Of a DNA stretch of 64,000 nucleotides, positions 40,961-51,000 are shown piece after piece; the stretch's first letter is position 1, and the number at the start of each line of letters is the position of its first letter. The DNA comes from Aldehydirespirator sp965116665 (GTDB lineage: Bacteria > Actinomycetota > Acidimicrobiia > Acidimicrobiales > Aldehydirespiratoraceae), in NCBI GenBank assembly GCA_965116665.1, contig OZ220709.1:1364001-1428000 (forward strand). Reading direction: 5' to 3'. The notes under the pieces are model-generated. The model was not told where the DNA came from. It did not search any database and worked only from the letters and a program-made list of their open reading frames with translations. Made by a program: the position numbers and the translations under genes.

Positions 40961-42735
40961 GAGACTGCTGAATAATTCGGGGTTGGGTGCTCGCGATCGT
41001 TGGTGGGGTGTGGGAGGATTTCGGTCATGCAGGGCATTGAGAAGCCGGATCGGGAGCTGTTGGACGCCGCGGCGGTGTGCGGGCATCTGGTTGCGGCGGA
41101 TTCGGTGTATGCGTTGTTGGCGCAGCATCGTGACAGGTTGTTTCCCGATGAGATGTTCGGGGACTTGTTTGCGTCGGGGCGGGGCCGTCCGTCGGTGCCG
41201 GGTTCGGTGATGGCGGTGGTGCTGGTTCTGCAGGCGTTGGAGGGCTGTTCTGACCGTGAGGCGGTTGAGCGGTTGCGTTGTGATGTGCGCTGGAAGGCTG
41301 CGGCGGGGCTGGCTTTGACCGATGGGGCGTTTCATCCGACGGTGCTGGTGCTGTGGCGGAACCGGCTGCGGGCCTCAGACCGCCCGGACCGGGTCTTCGA
41401 CGCGGTGCGCGAGCTGGTGGCGGTGACGGGGGCGGTGTCGGGCAAGCAGCGCCGGGTGCTGGACTCCACGGTGCTGGATGACGCGGTGGCGCGCCAGGGC
41501 ACGGTGACGATGCTGCGGGTGCAGATGCGCAAGCTGCGCAAGCTGGTGCCGCAGCTGGGCGAGGTGTGGGTTCGCGAGCACAACCTCGACGCCGCTGCGG
41601 GGCCTGAGGTGGACTGGGACGACCCCGGCGATGTGGAGCGTCTGGTGAGCGAGTTGGTCGATGACGCTCTGGAGCTGATCGGCGCCTGCGAGGATCTCGA
41701 CCTCAACGACGCGCAGGCCGACGCGTTGGGGCTGTTGGCGCTGGTGGCGGGCCAAGACACCGAGCCCGGCGACGGCCCGGGCCGGTGGCGCATCGCACGT
41801 CGCGTCGCTGCTGGGCGGGTGGTGTCGGTGGTGGACCCCGAGTCGCGCCACGCCCACAAGAGCGCCCACAGCTACCGCGACGGCTACAAGGCCCACGTCT
41901 GTGCTGAGCCCGACACCGGGCTGGTCACCGCGGTCGACCTCACGCCAGGCGACGCCGCCGACGCGGACGCCGCCGCGGGGCTGCTGGCGGGCGAGCCTGC
42001 CGGCACCGTGGTGCTCGCCGACAGCGCCTACGGCACCGGAGCGCTGCGAGCCCGTCTCGAAGAGCGCAACATGACAGCGGTCATCAAGCCGCCGCCTCTG
42101 CGCACCGCGGTCGAAGGCGGCTACAGCATCGACGACTTCGACATCGACGCCCAAGCCCGAACAGTCACCTGCCCCGCCGGGGTCACCGTCTCGTTCACCC
42201 CCAAAGGGCACGCCCATTTCGGCAACAGGTGCCGCAGCTGCCCGGTGCGGGCCCGCTGCACCACCGCTGCAGCCGGACGCACCATCCGGCTGCACCCACA
42301 CCACGACCTGCTCGCCGCAGCCCGAGCCCAGGCCCGAACCAGCGAGTTCCAGCGCGCCTACACCACACACCGGCCCATGGCCGAGCGCACCATCGCCTGG
42401 CTCGTCCGCAACAACCGAAGGTGCCCCTACAGAGGCACCCGAAAGAACCGCCACTGGCTGACCCTGCGCGCCGCCGCAGTCAACCTCAAACGACTCACCA
42501 GCCTCGGCCTGCACCACAACGGCACCAACTGGGCCATCGCCTGACCCGCCGAGGCCCGCCCCAGACCCCGACGGACCCGCCGAACCCCCCAAAGCACCCG
42601 ACCCGGGCCCCCACACAACCCGCCGAGGCCCCCAGCGCCCCCAACCGGCACCGCCCGGCTGCACACCACAACCGACACCGACCCCCCACCCGCCGCTACA
42701 CCGTCACCACCACAGGCGACTTGCTCAGCAGTCTC
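40961..42735 (+). mobile_element. IS1182-family insertion sequence, copy 2
   Basis: The 1,775-bp twin of the element at 18088-19862, in the opposite orientation, with CTAG at 40957-40960 and 42736-42739. Both copies encode the same 505-residue protein and the same set of shadow frames. The left flank is the upstream region of the prepilin-like gene. The right flank begins in the middle of a coding sequence whose first half lies beside copy 1. Confidence 0.92.
41027..42544 (+). CDS. IS1182-family transposase, copy 2
   Basis: Same protein as that of copy 1, with the DUF772-like N-terminus, the DDE residues described there and the Cys cluster. Start ATG at 41027 after GGGAGG. The frame is intact. 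Confidence 0.92.
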   Translation: MQGIEKPDRELLDAAAVCGHLVAADSVYALLAQHRDRLFPDEMFGDLFASGRGRPSVPGSVMAVVLVLQALEGCSDREAVERLRCDVRWKAAAGLALTDGAFHPTVLVLWRNRLRASDRPDRVFDAVRELVAVTGAVSGKQRRVLDSTVLDDAVARQGTVTMLRVQMRKLRKLVPQLGEVWVREHNLDAAAGPEVDWDDPGDVERLVSELVDDALELIGACEDLDLNDAQADALGLLALVAGQDTEPGDGPGRWRIARRVAAGRVVSVVDPESRHAHKSAHSYRDGYKAHVCAEPDTGLVTAVDLTPGDAADADAAAGLLAGEPAGTVVLADSAYGTGALRARLEERNMTAVIKPPPLRTAVEGGYSIDDFDIDAQARTVTCPAGVTVSFTPKGHAHFGNRCRSCPVRARCTTAAAGRTIRLHPHHDLLAAARAQARTSEFQRAYTTHRPMAERTIAWLVRNNRRCPYRGTRKNRHWLTLRAAAVNLKRLTSLGLHHNGTNWAIA

Positions 42736-44247
42736 CTAGCAGCGGCCACGATCGCTGCCACAAGCGTCGACGAGGAGTTGGTCGATCTAGTCCCTCGTGG
42801 ACTGTTGGTCGCAGCCGGTTGCGAGTTCATGTCGGGCGCCTGGCTCGCCGCCGCGAGACTCTACGGGTTGGGGCTGCTAGCTCAGCACCACATGGGCAGC
42901 GGCGGGATCAACTTCGCCGAGGACGAGATGATCCAGAACGCAGTACTGCACCTCGCCTACATCTCCCTTTGCGCTGGACGACTCGACCCGGCCCTGCAGT
43001 CAACAATCCGCGCAATCGTGGACCGGGCTGGCGCCGAGGATGTGATCAACGAAGTGATGGGCGATGAGCCTGAGAGCGATCCGGGATCCTGGGGATCGTT
43101 CGGCGAGGGGGAACTAAGCGATCCGCCCTTCGCAGATCTTGGCTCCACACGGCGCCTGCGGTTCTCTGCGCTCGGCACGGACTGGACAGTGTCGACCGCC
43201 AACGACGACGACTTCGTGACAGCGGCTGAGCGATTCGCCGCTGGCGTCCAGACGATGCTCGCCGCGCTTGCACGTGAAGATCTCTGTCTCATCCCTACAG
43301 CGATCACGGTACGCATCGAGCAGCGACAGGAAGCCGGCGCAGCCTCCTCGAACAGCATCGAAGCGGTGCCTAGCAACGACGGCCGAGAATGGACGGTGCG
43401 GCTCACGGTCTCAGAGGCGTCTGCTGGCACCAACCTGGAGGCGATCGACACAGAGCTCCTGACGGTACTGGGCACGATTCTCCGGGAGGCATCTCTTCTT
43501 CCGAGCGACGACCTCTCCGCCATAATGGAGCGGGCGTTCCAACGTGGTCTCGGGCACCAACTCGCGCCGGCGGTCCAAATGGAACAGTTCGCCGAGACCT
43601 TCTCGCTGGACGAGGACGAGGCGTTCGACCGGCAGTCCATCGAAGTGCCCTGGGACCTTCACGCAGACACGTTCACTTTCCACGAGGAGCTTCGCTGGCA
43701 AGACGGCCCCGGTCCCACCTACTCGAGCGAGAAGGCAAATGAGATGCTGCGTGGGCGCTATGAGACCCTCGCCCAAGCGCTCCGGATCACGGCTCCATTG
43801 CTCGCGCGTTCCGTGCAGTTCCGATCCGTCGTCCAATCACTTCGGGAACAGGGCTGGCTCGACTGGCACATCTTGACGGCTGTCCTAAACATCGTCATCA
43901 ACTACCGGTACCTGCCAGACAACTCCACCCCACCATCAGACGAGACAATGCGGGAGTTGATGCAAGCGGCCTCCAGCCCCGAGAGCGCAGCAGCACCTCC
44001 GGTCCCCGTCGCGCGGTTCAGTCTCGAACGGATGCAGAACGCCAGGCAGCACGCGATGATGTCACTTGTCAAGCACTGGGACTTGGAGTGTTGGCAACGA
44101 ACGCCCGACATGGCGGCAATCGAGCAACTGCTCGCGGCAAGGTATGGGTACTGGGATGAAGACGTCCCCCACGAAGATCCGTTCCCGGATGATGGAGGCG
44201 CCACACCGACAAGCCTCTGGACGCCGTCGTCACTGACGTCTGGATGA
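42736..44247 (+). CDS. C-terminal half of the split nuclease-like/helical-repeat protein
   Basis: From the IS boundary the frame reads LAAATIAATSVDEELVDLV and continues for about 500 residues to the stop at 44247. The open frame extends back through the IS in meaningless sequence, so it has no start of its own. Joined at CTAG to the end of the 19866-21441 gene it restores a single reading frame. The sequence is closely similar along its length to the paralogue at 44546-46342. Features include a mixed alpha-beta region with RLRFSALGTDWTVSTANDD and a helical C-terminus with CWQRTPDMAAIEQLLAARYG. I do not recognise a family. As it stands it is a gene fragment, probably untranslated. Confidence 0.75.
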   Translation, partial: LAAATIAATSVDEELVDLVPRGLLVAAGCEFMSGAWLAAARLYGLGLLAQHHMGSGGINFAEDEMIQNAVLHLAYISLCAGRLDPALQSTIRAIVDRAGAEDVINEVMGDEPESDPGSWGSFGEGELSDPPFADLGSTRRLRFSALGTDWTVSTANDDDFVTAAERFAAGVQTMLAALAREDLCLIPTAITVRIEQRQEAGAASSNSIEAVPSNDGREWTVRLTVSEASAGTNLEAIDTELLTVLGTILREASLLPSDDLSAIMERAFQRGLGHQLAPAVQMEQFAETFSLDEDEAFDRQSIEVPWDLHADTFTFHEELRWQDGPGPTYSSEKANEMLRGRYETLAQALRITAPLLARSVQFRSVVQSLREQGWLDWHILTAVLNIVINYRYLPDNSTPPSDETMRELMQAASSPESAAAPPVPVARFSLERMQNARQHAMMSLVKHWDLECWQRTPDMAAIEQLLAARYGYWDEDVPHEDPFPDDGGATPTSLWTPSSLTSG

Positions 44248-44545
44248 CCTGGCCGGTGGTGATTCCTGGGGAGACGGACCCGCGAAACGGCGATGCGCGG
44301 CGGTCGTTGAGGGGCAGGTCCACAGTCGTCCAGAGGGGCGCCTAGCCGTGGGCCGAAGCAGGTTACGTGCCCTCCTACGGGCTCTCGATCCCCCGATCAC
44401 TGGCCGGTCTCTTCACGTTACGAATCCGGCGAAGCCGCGATCCAGGCGCGGTAGCCACAGCAACGCTCTGACCTCGATAAACGCGATCTCTGGTCATCTC
44501 AAATGTGCAGCAATGCGATTTCAAATGTGCAGCACGATCTGAGGA
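44248..44545. other. Gap between tandem paralogues with a 14-bp direct repeat
   Basis: About 298 bases with no gene. TCAAATGTGCAGCA occurs at 44499-44512 and 44521-44534. The 22-base period resembles the doubled end motifs of IS21 elements (about 23 bases in the element at 9365-11629), so this may be an IS21 end relic. Confidence 0.4.
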
Positions 44546-46342
44546 GTGCCCATTCGTGCAGGTCAGAGAATTATGCGAAGGCGCCTCCAGTGGCCCCTTC
44601 TCCCTAATTCGGGGTTCGGGTTCCCGCAATTGTTCGCGACGCTGTTGGGGACGGCTCTTGAGGGCGCGGATGCGCTGGATGCCCGTCGTTTGGGTGTTTT
44701 CCTTGAGGCTCTTGAGGAACTGCACCGGGCGAGGGTTGACTGGTGGTCTGGCGACACTGTCCGTGGATCTGTTCTCGCATGCCTCATCAGCGCACTGCTC
44801 TATCGGCAGTTGAGGCTGTTCGTGGCTGCGAAGGCGTACGCCCTAGCGGCTGCCACGATCGCTGCCACCAGCGGCGACGGGGACTTGGCTGATCTTGTCC
44901 CTCGTGGACTATTGATCGCAGCCAACTGCGAGCTTCTCGCGGGTGCCTGGCTCGCTGCCGCGGGACTCTACGAGAAGGGGCTCTTGGCTCAGCATCACTT
45001 GGGCAGCGGAGGAATCAACTTCGACGAGGACGAGATGATTCAGGGCGCAGCATTGCACCTCGCCTACATCTCCCGTTGCGCGAGGCGACTCGATCCAGCC
45101 CTGCAGTCAACGATCCAGGCAATTGTGGACCGGACCCTGTCCGGGGATGTGACCGACGAAGTGATCGACGGTGATGATCTCGACAGCGACCATGAGCCCT
45201 GGCAATCGTTCGGCGAGGGAGAACTAAGCAATCCACCCTTCTCTGACCTAGGCCCCGTACGGTGCATCCGGTTCTCTGCCTTGGGCACGGACTGGACAGT
45301 GTCGACCGCTAACGATGACGACTCCGTGAGGGCAGCCGAGCGATTCGTCGCCGGCGTCCAAACGATGCTCGCCGCTCTTGCACGCGAGGATCTCTGTCTC
45401 ATCCCGACAGCCATCGCGGTTGCTATTGAGCAGCGACGGGAAGCCGGCGCCGCTTCCTCAAACAGCATCGAGGCGGTGCCCAGCAACGATGGCCGAGAAT
45501 GGACGGTGCAGCTCACGGTCTCAGAAGCGTCGGGTCGCGCCCACCTGGAGGAGATCGACGCGGAGCTCCTGACAGTGCTGGGCACGATTCTGCGGGAAGC
45601 ATCTCTCCTTCCTAGCGACGACCTCGCCGCCATCATGGAGCAGGCGTTCCAACGTGGTCTCGGGCACGTACTCGCGCCGGCGGTCCAAATGGAACAGTTC
45701 GCCGAGACGTTCTCGAACGACGAAGACGAGGCGTTCGACCGGCAATCCATCGAAGTGCCCTGGGACCTTCACGCAGGCGTATTCACTGCTCATGAGGAGC
45801 TTCGCTGGCAAGACGGTCCCGGTCCCACCTACTCGAGCGACAAGGCAACTGAACTGCTGCGAACGCGCTATGAAGCCCTCGCCCAGGGGCTTCGGATCAC
45901 GGCTCCAGTGCTCTCACGCTCCGCGCAGTTCCGATCCGTCGTCCAATCACTTCGGGCACAAGGCTGGCTCGACTGGCACATCTTGACAGCTGTGGCAAAC
46001 ATCGTCATCAACTACCGGTACCTGCCAGACAACTCCACCCCACCGTCGGAAGACACCATGAGGGAGTTGATGCAAGCCGCCTCCAGCCCCGAGAGCGCAG
46101 CAGTACCTCCGGTTCCCGTCGCGCTGTTCAGTCTCGAGCAGATGCAGAACGCCAGGCAGCACGCGATGATGTCACTTGTCAAGCATTGGGGCTTGGAGTG
46201 TTGGCAACGAACGCCGGACATGGCGGCAATCGAGCAGCTGCTCGCAGCAAGGTATGGGTACTGGGATGAAGACGTCCCCCACGAAGATCCGTTCCTGGAT
46301 GATGGAGGCGCCACACCCACAGGCCTCTGGACGCCCTCGTAA
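44546..46342 (+). CDS. Partial tandem paralogue of the split gene, lacking the nuclease-like domain
   Basis: A frame of up to 598 residues. From EALEELHRARVDWWSGD onward it matches the end of the 19866-21441 product and then the whole 42736-44247 product, with scattered substitutions. The N-terminal nuclease-like and first helical parts are absent; about 55 unrelated residues precede the match. The GTG at 44546 has GAGGA just before it but the true start is uncertain. The gene probably arose by partial tandem duplication. It shows the original reading through the IS target (KAYALAAATIAATS). It could be a truncated regulator or decoy, or simply a remnant. No motif gives a function. Confidence 0.6.
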   Translation: MPIRAGQRIMRRRLQWPLLPNSGFGFPQLFATLLGTALEGADALDARRLGVFLEALEELHRARVDWWSGDTVRGSVLACLISALLYRQLRLFVAAKAYALAAATIAATSGDGDLADLVPRGLLIAANCELLAGAWLAAAGLYEKGLLAQHHLGSGGINFDEDEMIQGAALHLAYISRCARRLDPALQSTIQAIVDRTLSGDVTDEVIDGDDLDSDHEPWQSFGEGELSNPPFSDLGPVRCIRFSALGTDWTVSTANDDDSVRAAERFVAGVQTMLAALAREDLCLIPTAIAVAIEQRREAGAASSNSIEAVPSNDGREWTVQLTVSEASGRAHLEEIDAELLTVLGTILREASLLPSDDLAAIMEQAFQRGLGHVLAPAVQMEQFAETFSNDEDEAFDRQSIEVPWDLHAGVFTAHEELRWQDGPGPTYSSDKATELLRTRYEALAQGLRITAPVLSRSAQFRSVVQSLRAQGWLDWHILTAVANIVINYRYLPDNSTPPSEDTMRELMQAASSPESAAVPPVPVALFSLEQMQNARQHAMMSLVKHWGLECWQRTPDMAAIEQLLAARYGYWDEDVPHEDPFLDDGGATPTGLWTPS

Positions 46343-46449
46343 CTGATGTGAGCCTCACCGGGTGTCTTACGCAGGCCGCTTGTTGTGAGTCTCGCCCCGA
46401 CGACGGCTCCTCCCGGAAGAATCGGCGGTGTGCCAGAATCGCACGGTGC

Positions 46450-46455
46450 TATAGT
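46450..46455 (+). promoter_or_regulatory. Probable -10 element of a leaderless start
   Basis: TATAGT ends eight bases before the GTG at 46464; transcription would begin at or next to the start codon. Confidence 0.5.
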
Positions 46456-46463
46456 CGGGCGCA

Positions 46464-47552
46464 GTGGAGTTGAGTAGCCGAGTCGCGGAAGCGCGTGAGC
46501 TTGCCGGGTTGACACAAGAGCAGGTCTCCGCGGCCACGGGACTCGGCCGAACCGTCATTGCCAAGATTGAGGCAGGATCCAGGAAGCTCGCCGCGACCGA
46601 GCTCGTGGTGCTCGCCGAAGTACTTGACCGACCTGTGGATTGGTTCTTCAGCGCCTCACCGCCAGCGGTAGTGAGTCGGCGGTCCGACCCAGACGTCGGT
46701 GGGCGGTCGAGGGTGCTGGATTCGAGGGTTGAGCGGATCGCTCGCGATGTCGACTATCTGATCGACGAGGGCGAGGTCCCGCAGGTCACGAGGATTGCGC
46801 TGGATCCTCCGTCAACCGTCGAAGCATCCGAGCATGCCGCTGGGGAGTTGCGGAGAAGGCTCGGTGTGCAGCCAGGACCGCTTGTGGGCCTTCAAGCACA
46901 TGCCGAGCGCGCTGGTCTGTTCTCGTTCTCTCTCGACCTCGGCAAGGCGGGCAGTGATGCTGCGTATGTGGCGGTTCGAGATCTAGGCGTGGCCGTCATC
47001 AACGGTGCGCTGGAGCCCGGGCGACGCCGCTTCAATCTTGCTCACGAACTCGGTCACCATGTGTTTCAGGACGCGTACGCACCAGAGGTCGGACTCTCTC
47101 CTCAGGATGACACCGAGAAGCTGATCAACGCGTTCGCGATCCACTTGCTCCTTCCCCGGCGTGACGTTCAAGTGACCATGTCAGAGTTCGAGGGTGATCC
47201 TCGTCTCGCTGCGGTGGCAGCAGCGGTGCGCCATCGGTTGAGTTGGACCGCTGTGTGTGCCCAACTGCGCAACCTTGGTGCCATCGATCCGGGGACTCGC
47301 GAGGAGCTTGCGAGCCGCCCGCCTTCTCGGGTGGATTTCATTGAACTGGGGGAGCATTGGGTTGCTGAGCTCGACCCGCCGTGCGTGCCGCCGATGTATG
47401 GCAGACGGGTCCTCGCGGCATACCGGCGCGGGAAGCTCACCGAGGCGCGTGTCTTGGAGTTGTTGTGGGGGACGGTCGATCGTTCTGAGCTTCCCGAACA
47501 AGATGAGGTACCGCTTGAGGCATGGAGGCGTGAGTTCGAGCCGCTCGCGTGA
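46464..47552 (+). CDS. Xre-family HTH/ImmA-IrrE metallopeptidase fusion
   Basis: A 362-residue protein. Residues 1-65 are a Xre-type helix-turn-helix (LTQEQVSAATGLGRTVIAKIE). The middle holds the M78 peptidase: RFNLAHELGHHVF gives the HExxH zinc motif near residues 194-198, and the EKLINAFAIHLLLPR part supplies the third ligand region. ImmA-type proteases cleave repressors, and Xre-COG2856 proteins act as antitoxins or regulators beside toxins. The stop overlaps the start of a PIN-like gene as GTGA, which fits an antitoxin-toxin pair. The GTG start lies eight bases after TATAGT and is probably leaderless. The identification is firm; the substrate is not known. Confidence 0.87.
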   Translation: MELSSRVAEARELAGLTQEQVSAATGLGRTVIAKIEAGSRKLAATELVVLAEVLDRPVDWFFSASPPAVVSRRSDPDVGGRSRVLDSRVERIARDVDYLIDEGEVPQVTRIALDPPSTVEASEHAAGELRRRLGVQPGPLVGLQAHAERAGLFSFSLDLGKAGSDAAYVAVRDLGVAVINGALEPGRRRFNLAHELGHHVFQDAYAPEVGLSPQDDTEKLINAFAIHLLLPRRDVQVTMSEFEGDPRLAAVAAAVRHRLSWTAVCAQLRNLGAIDPGTREELASRPPSRVDFIELGEHWVAELDPPCVPPMYGRRVLAAYRRGKLTEARVLELLWGTVDRSELPEQDEVPLEAWRREFEPLA

Positions 47553-47807
47553 GCCCATCGCTGATCTTTGACAACACGCCTTTGAGCCACTTCGCCCGCG
47601 CCGGGAGGCTGTCAACACTTGCGGCGATCATCCATCCGTATCGATGTGTGACGCCGGTCGAAGTGCGAAACGAGATTCTCGCGGGAGTAGCGGCGCTGCC
47701 GGACCTCGCGGACGTGCTGACAGCGGAATGGCTGGAGCCGGTTGAACTCTCGGACGTGCGAGAACTCTCCGCATTTGCCCGCTACAAGACACAACTCGGT
47801 GGCGGTC
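47549..47807 (+). pseudogene. PIN-domain-like toxin truncated by an IS3 remnant
   Basis: The frame begins SLIFDNTPLSHFARAGRLSTL, where the Asp and following pattern resemble PIN-domain RNases of the DUF3368 type, and continues with VTPVEVRNEIL carrying a Glu. After about 86 residues, at YKTQLGGG, it runs into the end of an IS3-type element (TGAACCGCCC at 47808) and ends at 47869 in unrelated sequence. PIN proteins of this kind have about 150-170 residues, so roughly half is lost. The GTG start overlaps the stop of the Xre-ImmA gene by four bases. The toxin is probably inactive. Confidence 0.6.
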
Positions 47808-48050
47808 TGAACCGCCCTGGTATTCCTGGAGGGGTGTGGTGTGCCCCGGGTATCGCGCGGTGGGGATAGTTGAATCTCGGGCAGCGTAGGCCGCCTCGAA
47901 CTCTGTGGGCGGGACGTCGCCGAGGTGGGTGTGGAGCCGCTGGCTGTTGTGCCAGGGGACCCATCCCAGCGTTGCCAGCTCCACATCGGTGGCGCTGTCC
48001 CAGGGGCCCTGGCGGGGGTTGTCGCCGTCGTAGAATCCCTCGGCAGAATG
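47808..48050 (-). mobile_element. 3' remnant of an IS3-family element
   Basis: On the minus strand the frame reads VELATLGWVPWHNSQRLHTH and DVPPTEFEAAY, the C-terminal end of IS3-family transposases (orfB). A terminal-repeat-like TGAACCGCCCTGG lies at 47808. The upstream part of the transposase is missing: the match fades near 48020-48050, just before the stop of the giant gene. The remnant thus lies between the truncated PIN-like gene and the Calx-beta gene and marks a deletion or rearrangement junction. Confidence 0.75.
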
Positions 48051-48054
48051 CGCC

Positions 48055-51000
48055 CTACAACTCGGGCGTCTGCAACCTGAACCGGATGTAGTAGCCGGTC
48101 TGGCCGTCCTCCAGCGCCTCCACGCGGACGTAGTAGGTGCCGGCGTCGATGGTGACCTCCAGCCACTCTATGTATACCTGGTCCTTGTTCGGGTCCTTCG
48201 GCGGTCCGGCTGTGTCGACCACGTTGCCGTCGGCGTCCTCCAGCGTGACCTTGAGCTCGATGGTCTGGTCCCGAGCGCCCAGGCCCAGGGTGTAGCGGCC
48301 GTCGGTGGTGAAGGTGTAGTAGTCCACCCCGTCGCCGTTGGCCCGGTCCAGGGACTTGTTCCTGAAGAACTGGCGCCCTCTGCCCGGCGACTGAACCCCC
48401 AGCGACGCCGCGCCCTCCCGGGTGGCGTCCGGGTCCTCGTACACGTCGGTCACTGTGACGTTGACCGTGGCCGTAGCCGTGCCGCCGTTGTCGTCGTCGG
48501 CCTGCACCGTCAGCGTGAAGGACGAGTCGGACTCGTAGTCGAGCGCTCCCGCCGTGGTGATGGCCCCGCTGTTGCGGCTGATGGCGAACTTCGCGTCGCC
48601 GTTCCCCGCCGTGATGCTGTAGGTCAGGCTGTCGTCGTCCGCGTCCGCGGCCGAGACGCTGCCCACCGCGGCGCCGATCGGCGCGTCCTCGGCGACGGAG
48701 AAGCTGTAGGTCGAACTGCCGAAGGACGGCGGACTGTTGACCTCCACCGGCGCCAACCGTCCATCGGTGCCACCATCGGCCGCGGGTAGGCCGTAAGCGA
48801 AGGCATACCCGGAGCGGTCCGAGAGCCCATCCGGGCTGCGGGCCTGCACCCGGTAGAAGTAGCTGCCGGTCTCGGCGACGGTGTTGTCGATGTAGGACGT
48901 TACGTCGCCGACGGTGGCAATCCGGTGGTAGGTGGCTCCGTGATCGGGCGGCGTATTCATGTCGTCGTCATCCTCGGGGGCTTCGGCTCTGAAGATGATG
49001 TACTCGTTCACGCTCGTGTCCGCGGCGTCGGGGTCCGCGATGGGAATCGCCGGCTCATACAGCGGCCTGTTGGAGTACAGCATGGGCTGCTTCCAGGTCA
49101 GCTTGACTGGGCCCTCCACGCCGTTATCGATTCGCGCCGCCTCCTGGTCCCAGGGCCGGTTGGGTCCGCGCACGGTGTGCTCGACCGGACCGACGAGGCC
49201 GCTAAGAAGAGGACTCCCATCGGGAGTAACGGCCACCGCCTGCAAGGCGAATTCGTAAGTTCCGCCGACCGGCAGTCTCTGCCACGTCAACGGACTCTGA
49301 TCATCATCAGTGGTCTCTTCCATATATTCAGTATGAATCACGAATTCCCGGGCGTGCTCGGTGCCGCCTCGCTCTCGCACGAAGATGTCGTACCTGAGCC
49401 TCTCAGCCGCGCAGGGTATGCCGACATTGTCCCAGTGGAACGTGGTCCTGCCTTTCTCACTGGTCACTCGGAAGTTGGCCGGCTTGTCCGGGTTCGGTCC
49501 ATTGCCGTCGGTGATGGTGAGCGTGACGTCGTCGGGGCCGTCCACGCCCGCTTTGTTGGCGGCCGACCCGCTGACTGTGACGGAGCATGGGCCATGACCG
49601 GCGTCGTGGTCCAACGCGGTGATGGTCACCTCGCCGGTGCTGAGCGTCTGGCCGGCGGCGATGAAAAGGGTCTTGTTGGCGCTCAGCGTCGTCGTGTCCG
49701 TCGGGTCCACCGAGACGACGACCGTCGTGTCTGCGCTGGAGATGCCGCTCAGCATCGCCGTCACCGTGCTGGAGTTCCCGCTGCCGCTCTTGTTGATGGA
49801 CGGCGGCGTCAGCACCAGTATGACCGTGGGTCGGTTCTTGACTAGTTCCTGAGGGCTGGGATCGGTGATGTTCACTGTGCTGGTGGCTGTACTACCAGCA
49901 CTCACTCCAGTGGGCAGGGTGCCGAAGCCCAGAGCGACCGACTCGCCGCGGTCGACTACCGAATCGTCTATCGCGGTGATGGTGAATGACTTCTCGGTCT
50001 CCCCAGTGTTGAAGGCGATGTCGGCCGGGACCCCGGAGTAATCCGCATTGGTCGCCCCGTCTCGGCCTCCGTGGGTGAGTGGTATCGTCACACTGCGCTC
50101 AGGGTCGGCGTTCAGGGTCACCGTCACGTCCACTGTCTGGCCCTCTATCACTGTGTAGGTCGTCTCCTTGAAGCTCACAGCCACGGACGGCACGTCGTCG
50201 TCGGTGATCGACACCGTGCTGGTCGAAGTCGTCCCGGCGCTCACCCCAGCGGGAAGCGAGCCGAAGGCGAGGGCGACCGACTCACCGTCATCGTCCACAT
50301 CGTCGGCTGTCGCGGTGAAGGTGAAGGACTTCTCGGTGTCGGATGCGCCGAAGGTCAGGCTGGACGGGACGCCGGAGTAGTCCGCCGACGACGCGCCGCC
50401 CTGGTTGGTCTTCGTGATGGGGATAACGACCTGACGCTCAGGGGCCGCGCTAAGAGTCACCTTCACGGTGGCGGTGGCGCCTTCCGCCGCGGTGTAGGAC
50501 GCCCTCTCGAAGCTCACCGTCACAGCGCGAACCTCGTCGTCGGTGATGGTCAAGGTGACGTCGTCGGGGTTGTCGACGCCGACGTCGTTGTCGGCGGAAC
50601 CGCTCACCGTGACCTGGCGGTCGCCGGTGTAGGTCGAGTCGGTGTTGACGGCGGTGACGGTGACGGTGCCGGTGCTGGTCGTGCTGTTCGCGGCGATGGT
50701 GAGGGTCTTGTCGGTGCTGAGGGTGCTGGTGTCGGTCGGGTCTATCGACACCACCACCGTCGTCTCGGCGCTGGATGTGGCGCTGAGGGTGGCCGTCACG
50801 GTGGACACGCCGCCGGCCTCGCTGATCGACGCCGGGGTCAGCACCAGGGTGACTTTGGGTTTGGTGTCGTCGTCGGTGATGGTCAACGTGACGTCGTCGG
50901 GGCCGTCGACACCCACGTCGTTGTCGGCGGACCCGCTCACCGTGACCTGGCGGTCGCCGGTGTAGGCCGAGTCGCCGTTCACCGCGGTGACGGTGACGGT

